From: Butyrivibrio sp. NC2002
GTDB taxonomy: Bacteria > Bacillota > Clostridia > Lachnospirales > Lachnospiraceae
Direction of reading: 5' to 3'
NCBI RefSeq assembly: GCF_000702265.1
Contig: NZ_KL370880.1
Coordinates: 832,627-896,626 of the forward strand
DNA length: 64,000 nucleotides
In this document: piece by piece, positions 1 through 10,216 of the stretch
How positions within the stretch are numbered: the stretch's first letter is position 1
Layout of the letters: each line of letters starts with the position of its first letter
Notes under the pieces: generated by a model
Database searches by the model: none
What the model was told of the DNA's origin: nothing
Seen by the model: only the letters and a program-made list of their open reading frames with translations
Program-made: the position numbers and the translations under genes

Positions 1-408
1 CCTCTTCAGCAGGTTGGTAATGTCTCCATACCCGAAGCACGTATGATCCAGATTGCACCTTGGGATAAGACACTTATAAAAGATATCGAGAAAGCCATCC
101 TGGCTTCAGATCTCGGCATCACACCCGGCAATGACGGCAATGTGATCAGACTTATATTCCCTGAACTTACAGAGGAACGCAGAAAACAGCTTGTTAAGGA
201 TATCAAGAAGAAGGGCGAAGATGCTAAGGTTGCAGTAAGAAATATTCGTCGCGATGGAAATGATTCCTTTAAAAAGCTTAAGGGCACAGATGTTTCAGAG
301 GATGAAATAGCTGAGCTTGAAGATGATCTTCAGAAGATGACAGATAAGTTCGTTAAAAAGATCGATGCTGCCGTTGAAGAGAAGAGCAAAGAAGTAATGA
401 CTGTATAA
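1..408 (+). CDS. frr: Ribosome recycling factor, 5' end outside the window
   Basis: Ribosome recycling factor splits the post-termination 70S ribosome together with EF-G. The reading frame is open from base 1, so the start codon lies upstream; about 135 of the usual ~185 residues are present. The frame begins PLQQVGNVSIPEAR and continues through the conserved RRF stretches IAPWDKTLIKDIEKAI, GNVIRLIFPELTEERR and KVAVRNIRRDGND, then the helical C-terminal arm. A hairpin at 453-478 separates it from uppS, so it probably ends its own transcript. Identification is firm; only the N-terminus is unseen. Confidence 0.95.
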   Translation, partial: PLQQVGNVSIPEARMIQIAPWDKTLIKDIEKAILASDLGITPGNDGNVIRLIFPELTEERRKQLVKDIKKKGEDAKVAVRNIRRDGNDSFKKLKGTDVSEDEIAELEDDLQKMTDKFVKKIDAAVEEKSKEVMTV

Positions 409-452
409 TACAGGCATTAGCAAAAAGGTAAATATATTATTTACATACAAAA

Positions 453-485
453 TGAGCCTGTGACCAAACACAGGCTCACGTTTGA
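453..485 (+). terminator. Hairpin after frr
   Basis: A 10-bp perfect stem (TGAGCCTGTG at 453-462 with CACAGGCTCA at 469-478, 6-base loop) is followed by a short T-rich tract (CGTTTGATTT). It lies between frr and uppS. The T-tract is weak, so termination may be partial. Confidence 0.6.
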
Positions 486-527
486 TTTAAGCTTGTTTAT
501 TAGAAAAATGATAACAGTGAGGATTTA

Positions 528-1262
528 ATGGTGGAAGATATTAGTAGAATTCCGGAACATGTAGCTATTATTCTTGATGGAAACGGCAGATGGGCCAAGG
601 CAAAGGGAATGCCCCGAAACTATGGTCATATGCAGGGAGCAAAGGCAGTGGAAGATATTCTTGTTGATGCAAGAGATATGGGAATCAAGTATCTTACAGT
701 CTATGCCTTTTCTACGGAGAACTGGAATCGCCCTGAGACTGAAGTTACTGCACTTATGACTCTGCTTAGACAGTACCTTAAGTCAAGCATTAAGAAGTCT
801 ATGAAAAACAATGTGCGATGCCGTGTTATCGGTGAGAGATCCAGACTTTCTAAAGATATAAACGATGCTATCACAGAACTTGAAGATGCTACTAAGGACA
901 ATACAGGTCTTACATTTACTATAGCCATAAACTATGGAAGCCGTGATGAGATACTAAGAGCTGTCAGAAAAATAGCAGGGGAATGTGCAGACGGTAAAGT
1001 CAAAGCTGAAGATATCACGGAAGAGATGATTGCTAAGAACCTGGATACCTGTTACCTTCCTGATCCCGATCTGCTTATCAGAACCTGCGGAGAACAGAGA
1101 TTAAGCAATTTCCTTCTTTGGCAGTGCGCTTATACAGAGTTTTATTACACAGATATTGCATGGCCTGATTTTGACAGGAAAGAGCTCGAAAAAGCATGTG
1201 AAGCATATGCCGGTAGAAATCGTAAATTCGGTGGATTAAAGGATGCAGAGGATAAAGCATGA
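528..1262 (+). CDS. uppS: Isoprenyl (undecaprenyl diphosphate) synthase
   Basis: Cis-prenyltransferase that condenses isopentenyl diphosphate onto farnesyl diphosphate to give the C55 lipid carrier for peptidoglycan and other wall polymers. The P-loop DGNGRWA starts at Asp17, the catalytic aspartate of the family, and the conserved C-terminal part [15 protein letters not shown] is present, followed by the [14 protein letters not shown] segment. Length 244 residues is typical. GTGAGGA lies just upstream of the ATG. The stop overlaps the cdsA start by four bases (ATGA), indicating translational coupling. It is the first gene of an operon running to polC that also makes its isoprenoid substrate (dxr, ispG). 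Confidence 0.96.
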   Translation: MVEDISRIPEHVAIILDGNGRWAKAKGMPRNYGHMQGAKAVEDILVDARDMGIKYLTVYAFSTENWNRPETEVTALMTLLRQYLKSSIKKSMKNNVRCRVIGERSRLSKDINDAITELEDATKDNTGLTFTIAINYGSRDEILRAVRKIAGECADGKVKAEDITEEMIAKNLDTCYLPDPDLLIRTCGEQRLSNFLLWQCAYTEFYYTDIAWPDFDRKELEKACEAYAGRNRKFGGLKDAEDKA

Positions 1263-2086
1263 AAACTAGGGTTATAAGCGGAATTGTACTTGCAATATTA
1301 CTTTTTTTGACTTTGTTTTTTGGCGGATATGTAACTCTTGCGGTTTTACTTGCAATTTCACTTGTCGGATATCATGAGATCGTATCTGCGCTGGGAGTTG
1401 AGGATAAAAATAAGAAATTCTCAACGCTTGAACTTGCGGGTTTTGCAGTAATAGCATTTCATTATGCTTTAATGGCAATTAGTGGCGGAAAGCTTATTTT
1501 CTTTGTAATGGCACTTATGATCTTATTTATGGCAGAAGCTGCGATATTTGTATTTTCTTTTCCGAAGTATGAATTTAACAAAGTGATGGCTTCGGTATAT
1601 GCATTTGTTTATGCGCCGATGATGTTGTCATTTATTTATCTGTTAAGGATCAGGGAAGATGGACAGTTCGTTGCCTGGATTCCATTTATAGCATGGGTAT
1701 GTGATACCAGTGCTTATTTTGCAGGAAGCACACTTGGAAAACATAAGCTTTGTCCGAAGCTTTCTCCTAAAAAGACTGTGGAGGGTGCAATCGGCGGCGT
1801 AGTAGGTAGTGTGATCGTTGGATGCATTTACGGATATGTTATAGAAATGGCAACTGGAAATACCGGTTCTGCCGTGAGCAATGTCCTTGTTTATGCTCTG
1901 ATCACAGCAGTTGCAAGTATCCTGTCTCAGATTGGAGATCTGCTTGCATCAGGTATCAAGCGAAACCACGACATAAAAGACTATGGAACGCTTATTCCGG
2001 GACATGGTGGTATCATGGACCGTTTTGACAGTGTTATCTTTATAACACCGGCTATATATTTTTTGACTACTTATTTACTTAAATGA
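1259..2086 (+). CDS. cdsA: Phosphatidate cytidylyltransferase
   Basis: Integral membrane enzyme that makes CDP-diacylglycerol from phosphatidic acid and CTP, the branch point for phospholipids. The 275-residue protein is almost entirely hydrophobic, with about eight membrane segments. It ends with the family signature around residues 235-262: [13 protein letters not shown], then [14 protein letters not shown], which holds the metal-binding acidic residues. The start is fixed by the four-base overlap with uppS. uppS-cdsA-dxr-rseP order is common in Firmicutes. Confidence 0.96.
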   Translation: MKTRVISGIVLAILLFLTLFFGGYVTLAVLLAISLVGYHEIVSALGVEDKNKKFSTLELAGFAVIAFHYALMAISGGKLIFFVMALMILFMAEAAIFVFSFPKYEFNKVMASVYAFVYAPMMLSFIYLLRIREDGQFVAWIPFIAWVCDTSAYFAGSTLGKHKLCPKLSPKKTVEGAIGGVVGSVIVGCIYGYVIEMATGNTGSAVSNVLVYALITAVASILSQIGDLLASGIKRNHDIKDYGTLIPGHGGIMDRFDSVIFITPAIYFLTTYLLK

Positions 2087-2113
2087 GATATTTTTGAAAA
2101 GAGGTAATTTTAC

Positions 2114-3265
2114 ATGGGAAGAAATATTGTTCTTCTGGGATCCACAGGATCCATCGGAACGCAGACACTTGATGTTGTAAGGAACAATCCAGATGATCTT
2201 AAAGTTATCGGAATTGCAGCCAATAAGAGTGTTGATAAGGTTGAAGCGCAGGTAAGAGAATTCAGACCGAAGTACGTTTGCATGTTCGATGAAGAAGCTG
2301 CAAGAGATCTAAGAATAAAGCTTTCCGACATGCCTGTGGAAGTACTCTCCGGAATGGACGGACTTGTTGAAATATCGACAGTCAGTGAGGCAGACACCGT
2401 TCTTACAGCTGTAGTCGGAATGATAGGCATCAGACCTACAATTGCGGCTATAGAGAGCGGAAAAGATATTGCTCTTGCAAACAAGGAAACTCTGGTTACT
2501 GCAGGACATATAATAATGCCTCTTGCAAAGAAGATGAATGTAAGTATTCTTCCCGTTGATTCGGAGCATAGTGCTATATTCCAGTCTCTTAACGGAGAAC
2601 CCGCTGATAAGATAGAAAAGATCCTTCTTACAGCATCGGGCGGACCATTCAGGGGAAAGAAGAGAGATGAACTTGTAAACATGACAGTTCATGATGCTCT
2701 TAAACATCCTAACTGGGATATGGGACCCAAGGTTACGATAGATTCCGCATCTCTTGTAAACAAGGGACTTGAAGTTATGGAAGCAAAATGGCTCTTTGGA
2801 ACAGATATTGATCAGATCCAGGTTGTAGTTCAGCCTCAGAGTATCATCCATTCAATGGTTCAGTTTGTTGACGGCGCAGTGATGGCGCAGCTTGGAGTAC
2901 CGGATATGAAGCTTCCTATTCAGTATGCATTGTTCTATCCGGATAGAATGCCTATGAGTGAGAAGAGGCTTGATTTCTTTGAACTTGGAAGCATAACTTT
3001 TGAAAAACCTGACACTGAGACATTTATGGGACTCAAATTGGCGTATGATGCTGCAAGGGCAGGCGGAAGTATGCCGACAGTATTTAATGCTGCCAATGAG
3101 ATGGCTGTTAAGAAGTTCATTAACGGCGAGATCAAGTTCCTTGAGATATATGATATGATCACAGAGGCTATGGAGAACCACAAGAAGGTTGAAAATCCTG
3201 ACCTTGAAGAAATCTTGCGCAGTGAGGCTTGGACATACGAGTTTCTTGCAGGAAGAAAAGCTTAA
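2114..3265 (+). CDS. dxr: 1-deoxy-D-xylulose 5-phosphate reductoisomerase
   Basis: Second step of the MEP isoprenoid pathway: NADPH-dependent rearrangement and reduction of DXP to MEP. The NADPH-binding loop GSTGSIGTQTL is at residues 8-18. The metal and substrate region LPVDSEHSAIFQSL is near residue 147, followed by IDSASLVNKGLEVMEA near 208 and the C-terminal helical domain. At 383 residues it is full length. The AAAGAGG ribosome site precedes the ATG. ispG, another step of the same pathway, lies two genes downstream. Confidence 0.97.
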   Translation: MGRNIVLLGSTGSIGTQTLDVVRNNPDDLKVIGIAANKSVDKVEAQVREFRPKYVCMFDEEAARDLRIKLSDMPVEVLSGMDGLVEISTVSEADTVLTAVVGMIGIRPTIAAIESGKDIALANKETLVTAGHIIMPLAKKMNVSILPVDSEHSAIFQSLNGEPADKIEKILLTASGGPFRGKKRDELVNMTVHDALKHPNWDMGPKVTIDSASLVNKGLEVMEAKWLFGTDIDQIQVVVQPQSIIHSMVQFVDGAVMAQLGVPDMKLPIQYALFYPDRMPMSEKRLDFFELGSITFEKPDTETFMGLKLAYDAARAGGSMPTVFNAANEMAVKKFINGEIKFLEIYDMITEAMENHKKVENPDLEEILRSEAWTYEFLAGRKA

Positions 3266-3301
3266 CCGGAATTTATTCCTCACAGGAGGCCAATTTTTTA
3301 T

Positions 3302-4354
3302 ATGATAGTAAGTTTAATTTTGTTTTTTATTATTTTCGGAGTGCTTGTAACTACCCACGAACTGGGGCATTTTCTTATTGCTAAGGCAAACAATATCAAG
3401 GTAAATGAATTTTTCATAGGCATGGGCCCCACTCTCTGGAAAAAGCAGAAGGGAGAGACTCTCTACAGCATAAAGCTTTTGCCAATCGGCGGAGCCTGTG
3501 TTTTCGAAGGCGAGGACGGACTTGATGCCGATAAGGAAGAGCTTGACGAGAGAGCATTTCCAAATGCAAATGTATGGGCGAGAATTGCAGTTCTCTTTGG
3601 CGGACCGTTCTTTAACTTTATAACAGGTTTTATTATCGCAATCATCGTCGTGGCCAATACCAATTGGGATTTCCCTGTTATATCCGGGCTTACTGAGAAT
3701 TCAGCGGCACAGGAAGCGGGACTTATGGAAGGTGATACTATCATTTCCATAGACGGCGAAAAAATCCATCTTGCCTCAGAAGTTACACTTATTTCCCAGT
3801 TTAACAGAGGCGGAGCAATGGACATTGTCTATGAAAGAGACGGACAGCGCTTTGAGACCAAGCTTCAGCCTTCATTCGATGAAGAATCGAATCGCTATTA
3901 TATGGGAATCTACCTTGGCAAATATGAGAAGGTAAAGCCTTCACAGGTGGTCAAGTACGCATTTTATGATGTTTTGTATTACTTCAAAGCTACATACAGA
4001 AGCCTTGCGCTGCTTGTGCAAAGAAGATTGACCATGAATGATCTCTCGGGCCCTGTAGGAATAGTCAAAATTGTAGATGATACCTATGAAGCTGCAAGCC
4101 CATATGGAGTTACACCTGTAGTTATGTCTATGCTGGAGCTTGTGATACTTCTTTCGATAAACATCGGTGTTATGAACCTTTTACCTTTTCCTGCACTTGA
4201 CGGCGGAAGACTTGTATTCCAGTTTATAGAAGTGGTGAGAGGTAAGCCTGTACCAAGAGATAAGGAAGGCATGGTGCACCTTGTAGGCATGGTGCTTCTT
4301 ATGGCACTTATGGTAGTTGTGGTATTTAATGATATTTCCAAATTCATGAAGTAA
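3302..4354 (+). CDS. rseP: RIP metalloprotease RseP (site-2 protease)
   Basis: Membrane-embedded zinc protease that cuts transmembrane substrates such as anti-sigma factors and signal-peptide remnants. The zinc motif HELGH is at residues 19-23 in the first membrane helix. A PDZ domain follows at about 125-205 (ENSAAQEAGLMEGDTIISIDG). The second catalytic motif NLLPFPALDGGRL is near residue 292 and carries the third zinc ligand, Asp. Three to four membrane segments are visible. AGGAGG precedes the ATG. No anti-sigma factor is encoded nearby, so its substrate cannot be named. Confidence 0.95.
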   Translation: MIVSLILFFIIFGVLVTTHELGHFLIAKANNIKVNEFFIGMGPTLWKKQKGETLYSIKLLPIGGACVFEGEDGLDADKEELDERAFPNANVWARIAVLFGGPFFNFITGFIIAIIVVANTNWDFPVISGLTENSAAQEAGLMEGDTIISIDGEKIHLASEVTLISQFNRGGAMDIVYERDGQRFETKLQPSFDEESNRYYMGIYLGKYEKVKPSQVVKYAFYDVLYYFKATYRSLALLVQRRLTMNDLSGPVGIVKIVDDTYEAASPYGVTPVVMSMLELVILLSINIGVMNLLPFPALDGGRLVFQFIEVVRGKPVPRDKEGMVHLVGMVLLMALMVVVVFNDISKFMK

Positions 4355-4372
4355 TAAAAGCGGAGGCTTGTA

Positions 4373-5431
4373 ATGACATATAGAGACCATACTAAGGTTG
4401 TTCATATAGGTAATAAAGTAATAGGCGGCGGTAATCCAATAATGATCCAGTCGATGACCAATACGCCTACTGAGGACGTTACGGCTACTGTAAATCAGAT
4501 ACTGGCTCTGGAAAAAGCAGGATGTGATATTGTCAGATCTACAGTACCCAATCAGGAAGCTGCAAATGCGATCAAAGAGATAAAAAAGCAGATACATATT
4601 CCTCTTGTAGCTGATATTCATTTTGATTACAAAATGGCTATTGCTGCTATGGAAAATGGTGCTGACAAGATAAGGATCAACCCCGGCAATATCGGATCAG
4701 ATGATAAGATAGAAGCTGTAGTTAAGACAGCAAAAGAGAGAAATATTCCAATAAGAGTCGGTGTTAACAGTGGTTCGTTGGAAAAAGACATTCTGCTAAA
4801 ATACGGCGGTGTAACTGCTGACGGTCTTGTGGAGAGTGCTCTTGATAAGGTTGGGATAATTGAAAAATTTGGCTATGACAATCTTGTTATTAGTATCAAA
4901 TCTTCAAATGTAATGCTTTGCGTAGATGCACACAGAAAGCTTGCAGAGAAGACAAATTATCCTCTTCATGTAGGAATTACAGAAGCCGGTACGCTCTATG
5001 GCGGAAACATCAAGTCCTCAATCGGTCTTGGAATAATCCTGAATGAAGGCATAGGTGATACGATAAGAGTATCTCTCTCAGGTGATCCTACAGAGGAAAT
5101 AAGAACCGCCAAGACCATCTTAAAGACACTTGGACTTCGCAAGGGCGGAATAGAAGTTGTTTCATGTCCTACATGTGGAAGAACCAAGATAGACCTTATT
5201 GGACTTGCTAATAAGGTAGAAAATATGGTTCAGGAATTTCCGCTTGATATAAAGGTAGCGGTTATGGGATGCGCTGTTAACGGCCCCGGTGAAGCAAGAG
5301 AGGCTGATATAGGCATAGCAGGAGGCCTTCATGAAGGTCTTCTTATCAAAAAAGGTGAAGTTGTAAAGAAGGTTCCGGAGTCGGAGCTTTTGGATGCACT
5401 TAGATACGAGCTTGAACATTGGAATGCTTGA
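4373..5431 (+). CDS. ispG: 4-hydroxy-3-methylbut-2-enyl diphosphate synthase
   Basis: Iron-sulfur enzyme that reductively opens MEcPP to HMBPP, the penultimate MEP-pathway step. The [4Fe-4S] ligands are visible: CPTCGRT at about residues 265-271 and CAVNGPGEA at about 300, with the usual glutamate in the same motif. The N-terminal TIM-barrel part has the conserved MIQSMTNTPTEDV. The 352 residues match the compact bacterial form. It lies 18 bases after rseP. It is followed directly by polC; the proS gene found here in Bacillus is absent. Confidence 0.96.
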   Translation: MTYRDHTKVVHIGNKVIGGGNPIMIQSMTNTPTEDVTATVNQILALEKAGCDIVRSTVPNQEAANAIKEIKKQIHIPLVADIHFDYKMAIAAMENGADKIRINPGNIGSDDKIEAVVKTAKERNIPIRVGVNSGSLEKDILLKYGGVTADGLVESALDKVGIIEKFGYDNLVISIKSSNVMLCVDAHRKLAEKTNYPLHVGITEAGTLYGGNIKSSIGLGIILNEGIGDTIRVSLSGDPTEEIRTAKTILKTLGLRKGGIEVVSCPTCGRTKIDLIGLANKVENMVQEFPLDIKVAVMGCAVNGPGEAREADIGIAGGLHEGLLIKKGEVVKKVPESELLDALRYELEHWNA

Positions 5432-5473
5432 TAGAATGTGCATCTGCGAACTATAAAGGGGAATTTTTACAGT

Positions 5474-8400
5474 ATGAAAAAGCCATTTCTTGAGGTGTTT
5501 TCGGCACTTAAATTAGATCAACATACGAAGGAAGAGTTGTCGGATGTACATGTAGAAAAGATATCTACCACCGAAAAGAAGGACCTCATACGTATCTATC
5601 TGTCCAGTAACCGCCTTATCGAAAAGGCGGATGTTGTTAAGGCTGAGAAGGAGATAAAAAACCAGCTTTTTAAGGGAACCGATATTACGGTCAAAATTTA
5701 TGAAAGGTTTTTCCTCTCAGCCCAGTACACCCCCAAGAGTCTTCTTGAAATGTACAAAGACAGTATCTTACTGGAATTCAGAAATTATGATCAACTTGAA
5801 TATACCGTTCTTAAGAATGCTGAGTTTAATTATCCTGAGAGTGACAGGGTAGAGCTTGTTCTTGAAGAATCCGTAGTAGCAGAGAAAAAGAGCAGCGACA
5901 TTGTACGTATTTTGACAAAAATACTCAATGAGCGCTGTGGTTTTGCTGTGAAAATGGACGTCACCTACAAGAAGGTTGAGAAGGAAACCAAGGAAAAGGA
6001 TTACAGTAAAGAGACAGCATTCCTTGCTAAGAAGCTTGAAGCGGCTGAAGAGGCATCAGAGAAAAAACATCAGGAAAAAGAAGCTGCCAGGCAGGAAAAA
6101 GCAGAAGCTGCAAAAAAGAGTTCTTCAAGCTTTGGAAGTGGAAGCAAAGGACAGGAGGTCAAAAGCTCAGGCAGCAAGTTTGGACAGGGAAGTAAATTTG
6201 CTAAAAAGAGCGGCGGCTTTTTCAAGAAATCAGATGATCCTAATATTATTTACGGTAGAGATTTCGAAGATGAAACCATCAACATGGATGAAATTGTCGG
6301 AGAGATGGGAGAAGTAACAGTTAGAGGTCAGGTTATCTCTTACGATAAGAGAGAAATCCGTGGAGAGAAAGCAATACTGATCTTCGCTATCACTGATTTT
6401 ACAGATACAATTGTTTGTAAGGTTTTTGCCAAGCAGGAGAACGTTCCGGAACTGGAGAAGGATATTAAGCCCGGGGCTTTCCTTAAGATAAAAGGTATCG
6501 CTATGGTCGATAAATTTGACCATGAGGTTACTCTTCAAAGTATCGCCGGCATAAGGAAGATACCTGATTTTAGAACCAAGCGTGTTGATGAGGAAGAAGT
6601 CAAAAGAGTTGAGCTTCACTGCCATACCAAGATGAGTGATATGGATGGCGTATCAGAGGTGAAGGATATTGTAAAGCAGGCTTACAAGTGGGGAATGCCG
6701 GGTATTGCTATAACCGATCACGGTGTAGTTCAGGCTCTCACAGAAGCTAACCATACATGGGATGATCTCTGGGGTGCAGAGAAGTCAAAGCGCAAGGAAG
6801 CCGGAGACAAGAATCCGGACAGACAGGATTTCTTTAAGCTTATTCTGGGTGTTGAGGGATACCTTGTTGATGACCTTAAAGAGATAGTTATAAATAATAA
6901 GGGACAAAAGGTTGAGGGAACCGAGTTTGTTGTATTTGACATAGAGACAACCGGTTTTTCACCATCCAAGAATAAGATAATTGAGATTGGTGCCGTTAAG
7001 CTTAAGGACGGCATAATAACAGACAGATTTTCAGAGTTCATAGACCCTAAGGAGCCGATACCTTTCAGGATCACAAAACTTACAAGTATTACTGACGACA
7101 TGGTTATCGGATGTCCTACAAGGGATGAGATAATCCCCAGATTTGTTGAGTTCTGTAAGGGATGTGTGCTTGTTGGACATAACGTGGGATTTGATATCAG
7201 CTTTATAAATGAGAATTGCAGGCAGCTGGGGATCGACGTGGATTATACTACCGTTGATACCATGGGACTTTCAAGAGCATTTTTCCCTAGACAGGCTAAG
7301 CATAACCTGGATGCTTTGTGCAAAACTCTCGGAGTTGTAAATGAACACCACCACAGAGCGGTTGATGATGCTGAATGTACGGCAAAGATATTCCTTAAGT
7401 TTCTTCCAATGATTGAAGAAGCCGGGGCTGATGACCTGACGAAGGTGAATGCTCTTGGTGCATCAAATCCTGATATAGTCAAGCATTTAAGAACTCATCA
7501 TGTGATCATTCTTGCCAAAAACACAGTAGGAAGAGTCAATCTGTACACACTTATAAGTAAGTCACACGTTGATTACTTCAGCAGATTTCCCAGGATCCCC
7601 AAGAGTGAACTCATAAAATACAGGGAGGGGCTTATCATAGGTTCTGCTTGCTGTATGGGAGAACTCTACGGAGCTGTTATCGAAGGACGTGATGAAGAGG
7701 AGATTGCAAAGATTGTCAATTTCTATGACTATCTGGAAATACAGCCTGTTGCAAACAACCACTTCATGGTGGACTCAGAAAAATACGAGGATATTAATTC
7801 GGATGATGATATCAGAGAAGTAAATAAAAGGATCGTTAAACTCGGAGAACAGTATAATAAACCGGTTGTAGCAACCTGTGATGCTCATTTCTTGAATCCG
7901 GAGGATGAGATATACAGAACGATCATCATGGCAGGAAAGGGCATGGCAGATGAGGAGCCTGCGCCTTTGTTTGTAAGAACAACTGCTGAGATGCTCAAGG
8001 AATTTGACTACCTTGGAGCTGCTAAGGCAAAGGAAGTAGTTGTCGATAATACAAGGGACATTTTGAAAAGGTGCGACAGTATATCACCGGTCAGACCCGA
8101 TAAATGTCCTCCTGTCATTGAAGACAGTGATGGAATCCTTACACGTATCTGCTATGACAAAGCTCATGAAATATATGGCGAGGAACTTCCGGAAATAGTT
8201 AGCGAGCGACTTGAGAGAGAGCTTAATTCAATCATAAAGAACGGTTTCGCGGTTATGTATATCATTGCCCAGAAGCTTGTTTGGAAATCTGTGGAAGACG
8301 GGTATCTGGTTGGTTCCCGTGGATCTGTAGGTTCTTCTTTTGTTGCATTTGCATCAGGTATCACAGAGGTTAATTCGTTATCGCCGCATTACGTTTGCCC

Positions 8401-10021
8401 TCATTGTAAATACAGTGATTTTGATTCCGATGAGGTAAAAGCATACGCTGGTAATTCCGGATGTGATATGCCCGACAAGAGATGCCCTAAGTGCGGAACC
8501 ATGATGAACAAGGACGGATTTGATATTCCTTTCGAAACATTCCTTGGATTTAAGGGAGACAAAGAGCCTGATATCGACCTTAACTTCTCAGGTGAGTATC
8601 AGTCGAAGGCCCACAAGTACACAGAGGTTATTTTTGGATACGGTCAGACCTTCAGAGCAGGAACTATAGCAGGTCTTGCGGATAAGACTGCATACGGATT
8701 TGTTAAAAAGTATTTTGACGGTATCGGAACTTCCAAGAGAAGATGCGAGATAGACAGAATAACACAGGGCTGTATAGGTATCAGAAGAGGTACAGGTCAG
8801 CACCCCGGAGGAATCATAGTTCTTCCTGTTGGAGAGGACATTAACTCCTTTACACCTGTTCAGCATCCTGCTAATGATATGACAACGGCGACGATCACGA
8901 CCCATTACGATTATCACTCGATCGACCACAATCTGCTAAAACTTGATATTCTGGGACACGATGATCCTACCATGATAAGATTCCTTCAGGATTGTACCGG
9001 GCTTGATCCCAAGACAGTTCCTTTGGATGATAAAAATGTAATGGAACTTTTCATGAGTACCAAGTCGCTTAATATTACACCTGACCAGATAGGCGGAACA
9101 AAGCTGGGATGTCTGGGACTTCCCGAGTTTGGAACGGACTTTGCTATGCAGATGGTTATCGATGCGCAGCCTACATCACTGTCGCATCTGATACGAATTT
9201 CAGGACTTTCGCATGGTACCGACGTTTGGCTTGGAAATGCGCAGACACTTATCCAGGAAGGAAAAGCTACGATCGATACCTGTATCTGCTGCCGTGATGA
9301 TATCATGATCTATCTTATCCAGAAGGGACTTGATAAGTCAGAATCCTTCAAGATCATGGAGGCAGTACGTAAGGGTAAGGTTGCTAAAGGCAAGGAAGGT
9401 AACTGGGAAACATGGAAGGCTGATATGAAGGAGCATGATGTTCCCGACTGGTATATCTGGTCCTGTGAGAAGATCAAGTATATGTTCCCTAAAGCTCACG
9501 CAGCTGCTTACGTTATGATGGCATGGCGTATAGCTTACTTCAAAGTATATGTGCCGCAGGCTTTTTATGCTGCATGGTTCTCCATAAGAGCGAAGGCACT
9601 TAACTATGAGCACATGTTCCAGGGCGAAGGTACACTCAAGATGTACATGAATTCCTACAGGGAAAAAGGCGATGAGATGACCAATGCTGAGCAGAACGAA
9701 CTTGCAGCCATGAGACTTGCTGAGGAGATGTATGAGCGCGGAATAGAAGTGATGCCTATTGACATCTTCAAGGCTGCATCCAGATCCTTCCAGGTATTTG
9801 GAGACAAGATAATGCCTAGTCTCGTAAGTATAGACGGCCTTGGTGAAAAAGCTGCGGATCAGATCGTGGAAGCGTGTAAAGATGGCCCGTTCATCTCCAA
9901 GGATGACTTCAAACAGCGAACAAAATGCCCTCAGGCAGTTGTAGATAAAATGGCTGATATGGGACTTTTGGGAGATATACCGGAATCCAACCAGATAAGT
10001 ATCTTTGATTTTATGAAATAA
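5474..10021 (+). CDS. polC: DNA polymerase III, PolC-type alpha subunit
   Basis: Replicative polymerase of low-GC Gram-positives, with its own proofreading nuclease. Domains in order (approximate residues): lysine-rich N-terminal region, OB fold from 278, PHP domain from 379 (VELHCHTKMSDMDG), DEDDh exonuclease from 486 (FVVFDIETTG, HNVGFD, HHRAVDDAEC), zinc-binding region from 975 (CPHC ... CPKC) and the polymerase core with acidic motif EPDIDLNFSGE near 1032, then helix-hairpin-helix and C-terminal parts. The chosen ATG is preceded by AAAGGGG. A GTG 12 codons upstream (5438) is also in frame but sits almost on the ispG stop and has no ribosome site. 1515 residues; last gene of the operon. 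Confidence 0.97.
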   Translation: MKKPFLEVFSALKLDQHTKEELSDVHVEKISTTEKKDLIRIYLSSNRLIEKADVVKAEKEIKNQLFKGTDITVKIYERFFLSAQYTPKSLLEMYKDSILLEFRNYDQLEYTVLKNAEFNYPESDRVELVLEESVVAEKKSSDIVRILTKILNERCGFAVKMDVTYKKVEKETKEKDYSKETAFLAKKLEAAEEASEKKHQEKEAARQEKAEAAKKSSSSFGSGSKGQEVKSSGSKFGQGSKFAKKSGGFFKKSDDPNIIYGRDFEDETINMDEIVGEMGEVTVRGQVISYDKREIRGEKAILIFAITDFTDTIVCKVFAKQENVPELEKDIKPGAFLKIKGIAMVDKFDHEVTLQSIAGIRKIPDFRTKRVDEEEVKRVELHCHTKMSDMDGVSEVKDIVKQAYKWGMPGIAITDHGVVQALTEANHTWDDLWGAEKSKRKEAGDKNPDRQDFFKLILGVEGYLVDDLKEIVINNKGQKVEGTEFVVFDIETTGFSPSKNKIIEIGAVKLKDGIITDRFSEFIDPKEPIPFRITKLTSITDDMVIGCPTRDEIIPRFVEFCKGCVLVGHNVGFDISFINENCRQLGIDVDYTTVDTMGLSRAFFPRQAKHNLDALCKTLGVVNEHHHRAVDDAECTAKIFLKFLPMIEEAGADDLTKVNALGASNPDIVKHLRTHHVIILAKNTVGRVNLYTLISKSHVDYFSRFPRIPKSELIKYREGLIIGSACCMGELYGAVIEGRDEEEIAKIVNFYDYLEIQPVANNHFMVDSEKYEDINSDDDIREVNKRIVKLGEQYNKPVVATCDAHFLNPEDEIYRTIIMAGKGMADEEPAPLFVRTTAEMLKEFDYLGAAKAKEVVVDNTRDILKRCDSISPVRPDKCPPVIEDSDGILTRICYDKAHEIYGEELPEIVSERLERELNSIIKNGFAVMYIIAQKLVWKSVEDGYLVGSRGSVGSSFVAFASGITEVNSLSPHYVCPHCKYSDFDSDEVKAYAGNSGCDMPDKRCPKCGTMMNKDGFDIPFETFLGFKGDKEPDIDLNFSGEYQSKAHKYTEVIFGYGQTFRAGTIAGLADKTAYGFVKKYFDGIGTSKRRCEIDRITQGCIGIRRGTGQHPGGIIVLPVGEDINSFTPVQHPANDMTTATITTHYDYHSIDHNLLKLDILGHDDPTMIRFLQDCTGLDPKTVPLDDKNVMELFMSTKSLNITPDQIGGTKLGCLGLPEFGTDFAMQMVIDAQPTSLSHLIRISGLSHGTDVWLGNAQTLIQEGKATIDTCICCRDDIMIYLIQKGLDKSESFKIMEAVRKGKVAKGKEGNWETWKADMKEHDVPDWYIWSCEKIKYMFPKAHAAAYVMMAWRIAYFKVYVPQAFYAAWFSIRAKALNYEHMFQGEGTLKMYMNSYREKGDEMTNAEQNELAAMRLAEEMYERGIEVMPIDIFKAASRSFQVFGDKIMPSLVSIDGLGEKAADQIVEACKDGPFISKDDFKQRTKCPQAVVDKMADMGLLGDIPESNQISIFDFMK

Positions 10022-10028
10022 ATTTAGA

Positions 10029-10068
10029 GATCTGTCATTTGAAATTATTCAAGTGACAGGTCTTTTTT
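10029..10068 (+). terminator. Terminator after polC
   Basis: A 14-bp imperfect stem (GATCTGTCATTTGA at 10029-10042 with TCAAGTGACAGGTC at 10049-10062) is followed directly by TTTTTT. It closes the uppS-polC operon. Confidence 0.9.
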
Positions 10069-10216
10069 AATGCGCAAACAGATAGGTTACTGTTAATAGT
10101 TATTTAATATTCACAGGGGTACAATATATTTATTCATAGTAGTATAATTACCATAAATTACTGTGGCAATTAAATATGTATTGCAAGATGGTAATTACAT
10201 AGGAGGGCGGATAGTT

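Noticed and set aside
2309..2851. 180-codon minus-strand open frame opposite dxr
   Set aside because: Shadow of a strongly supported gene; no ribosome site and low-complexity, implausible protein.
5438..5473. Upstream GTG start for polC adding 12 residues
   Set aside because: No ribosome site in front, whereas AAAGGGG precedes the ATG at 5474.
8588..8929. 113-codon minus-strand open frame inside polC
   Set aside because: Shadow of the conserved polymerase domain; no promoter, site or recognisable motif.
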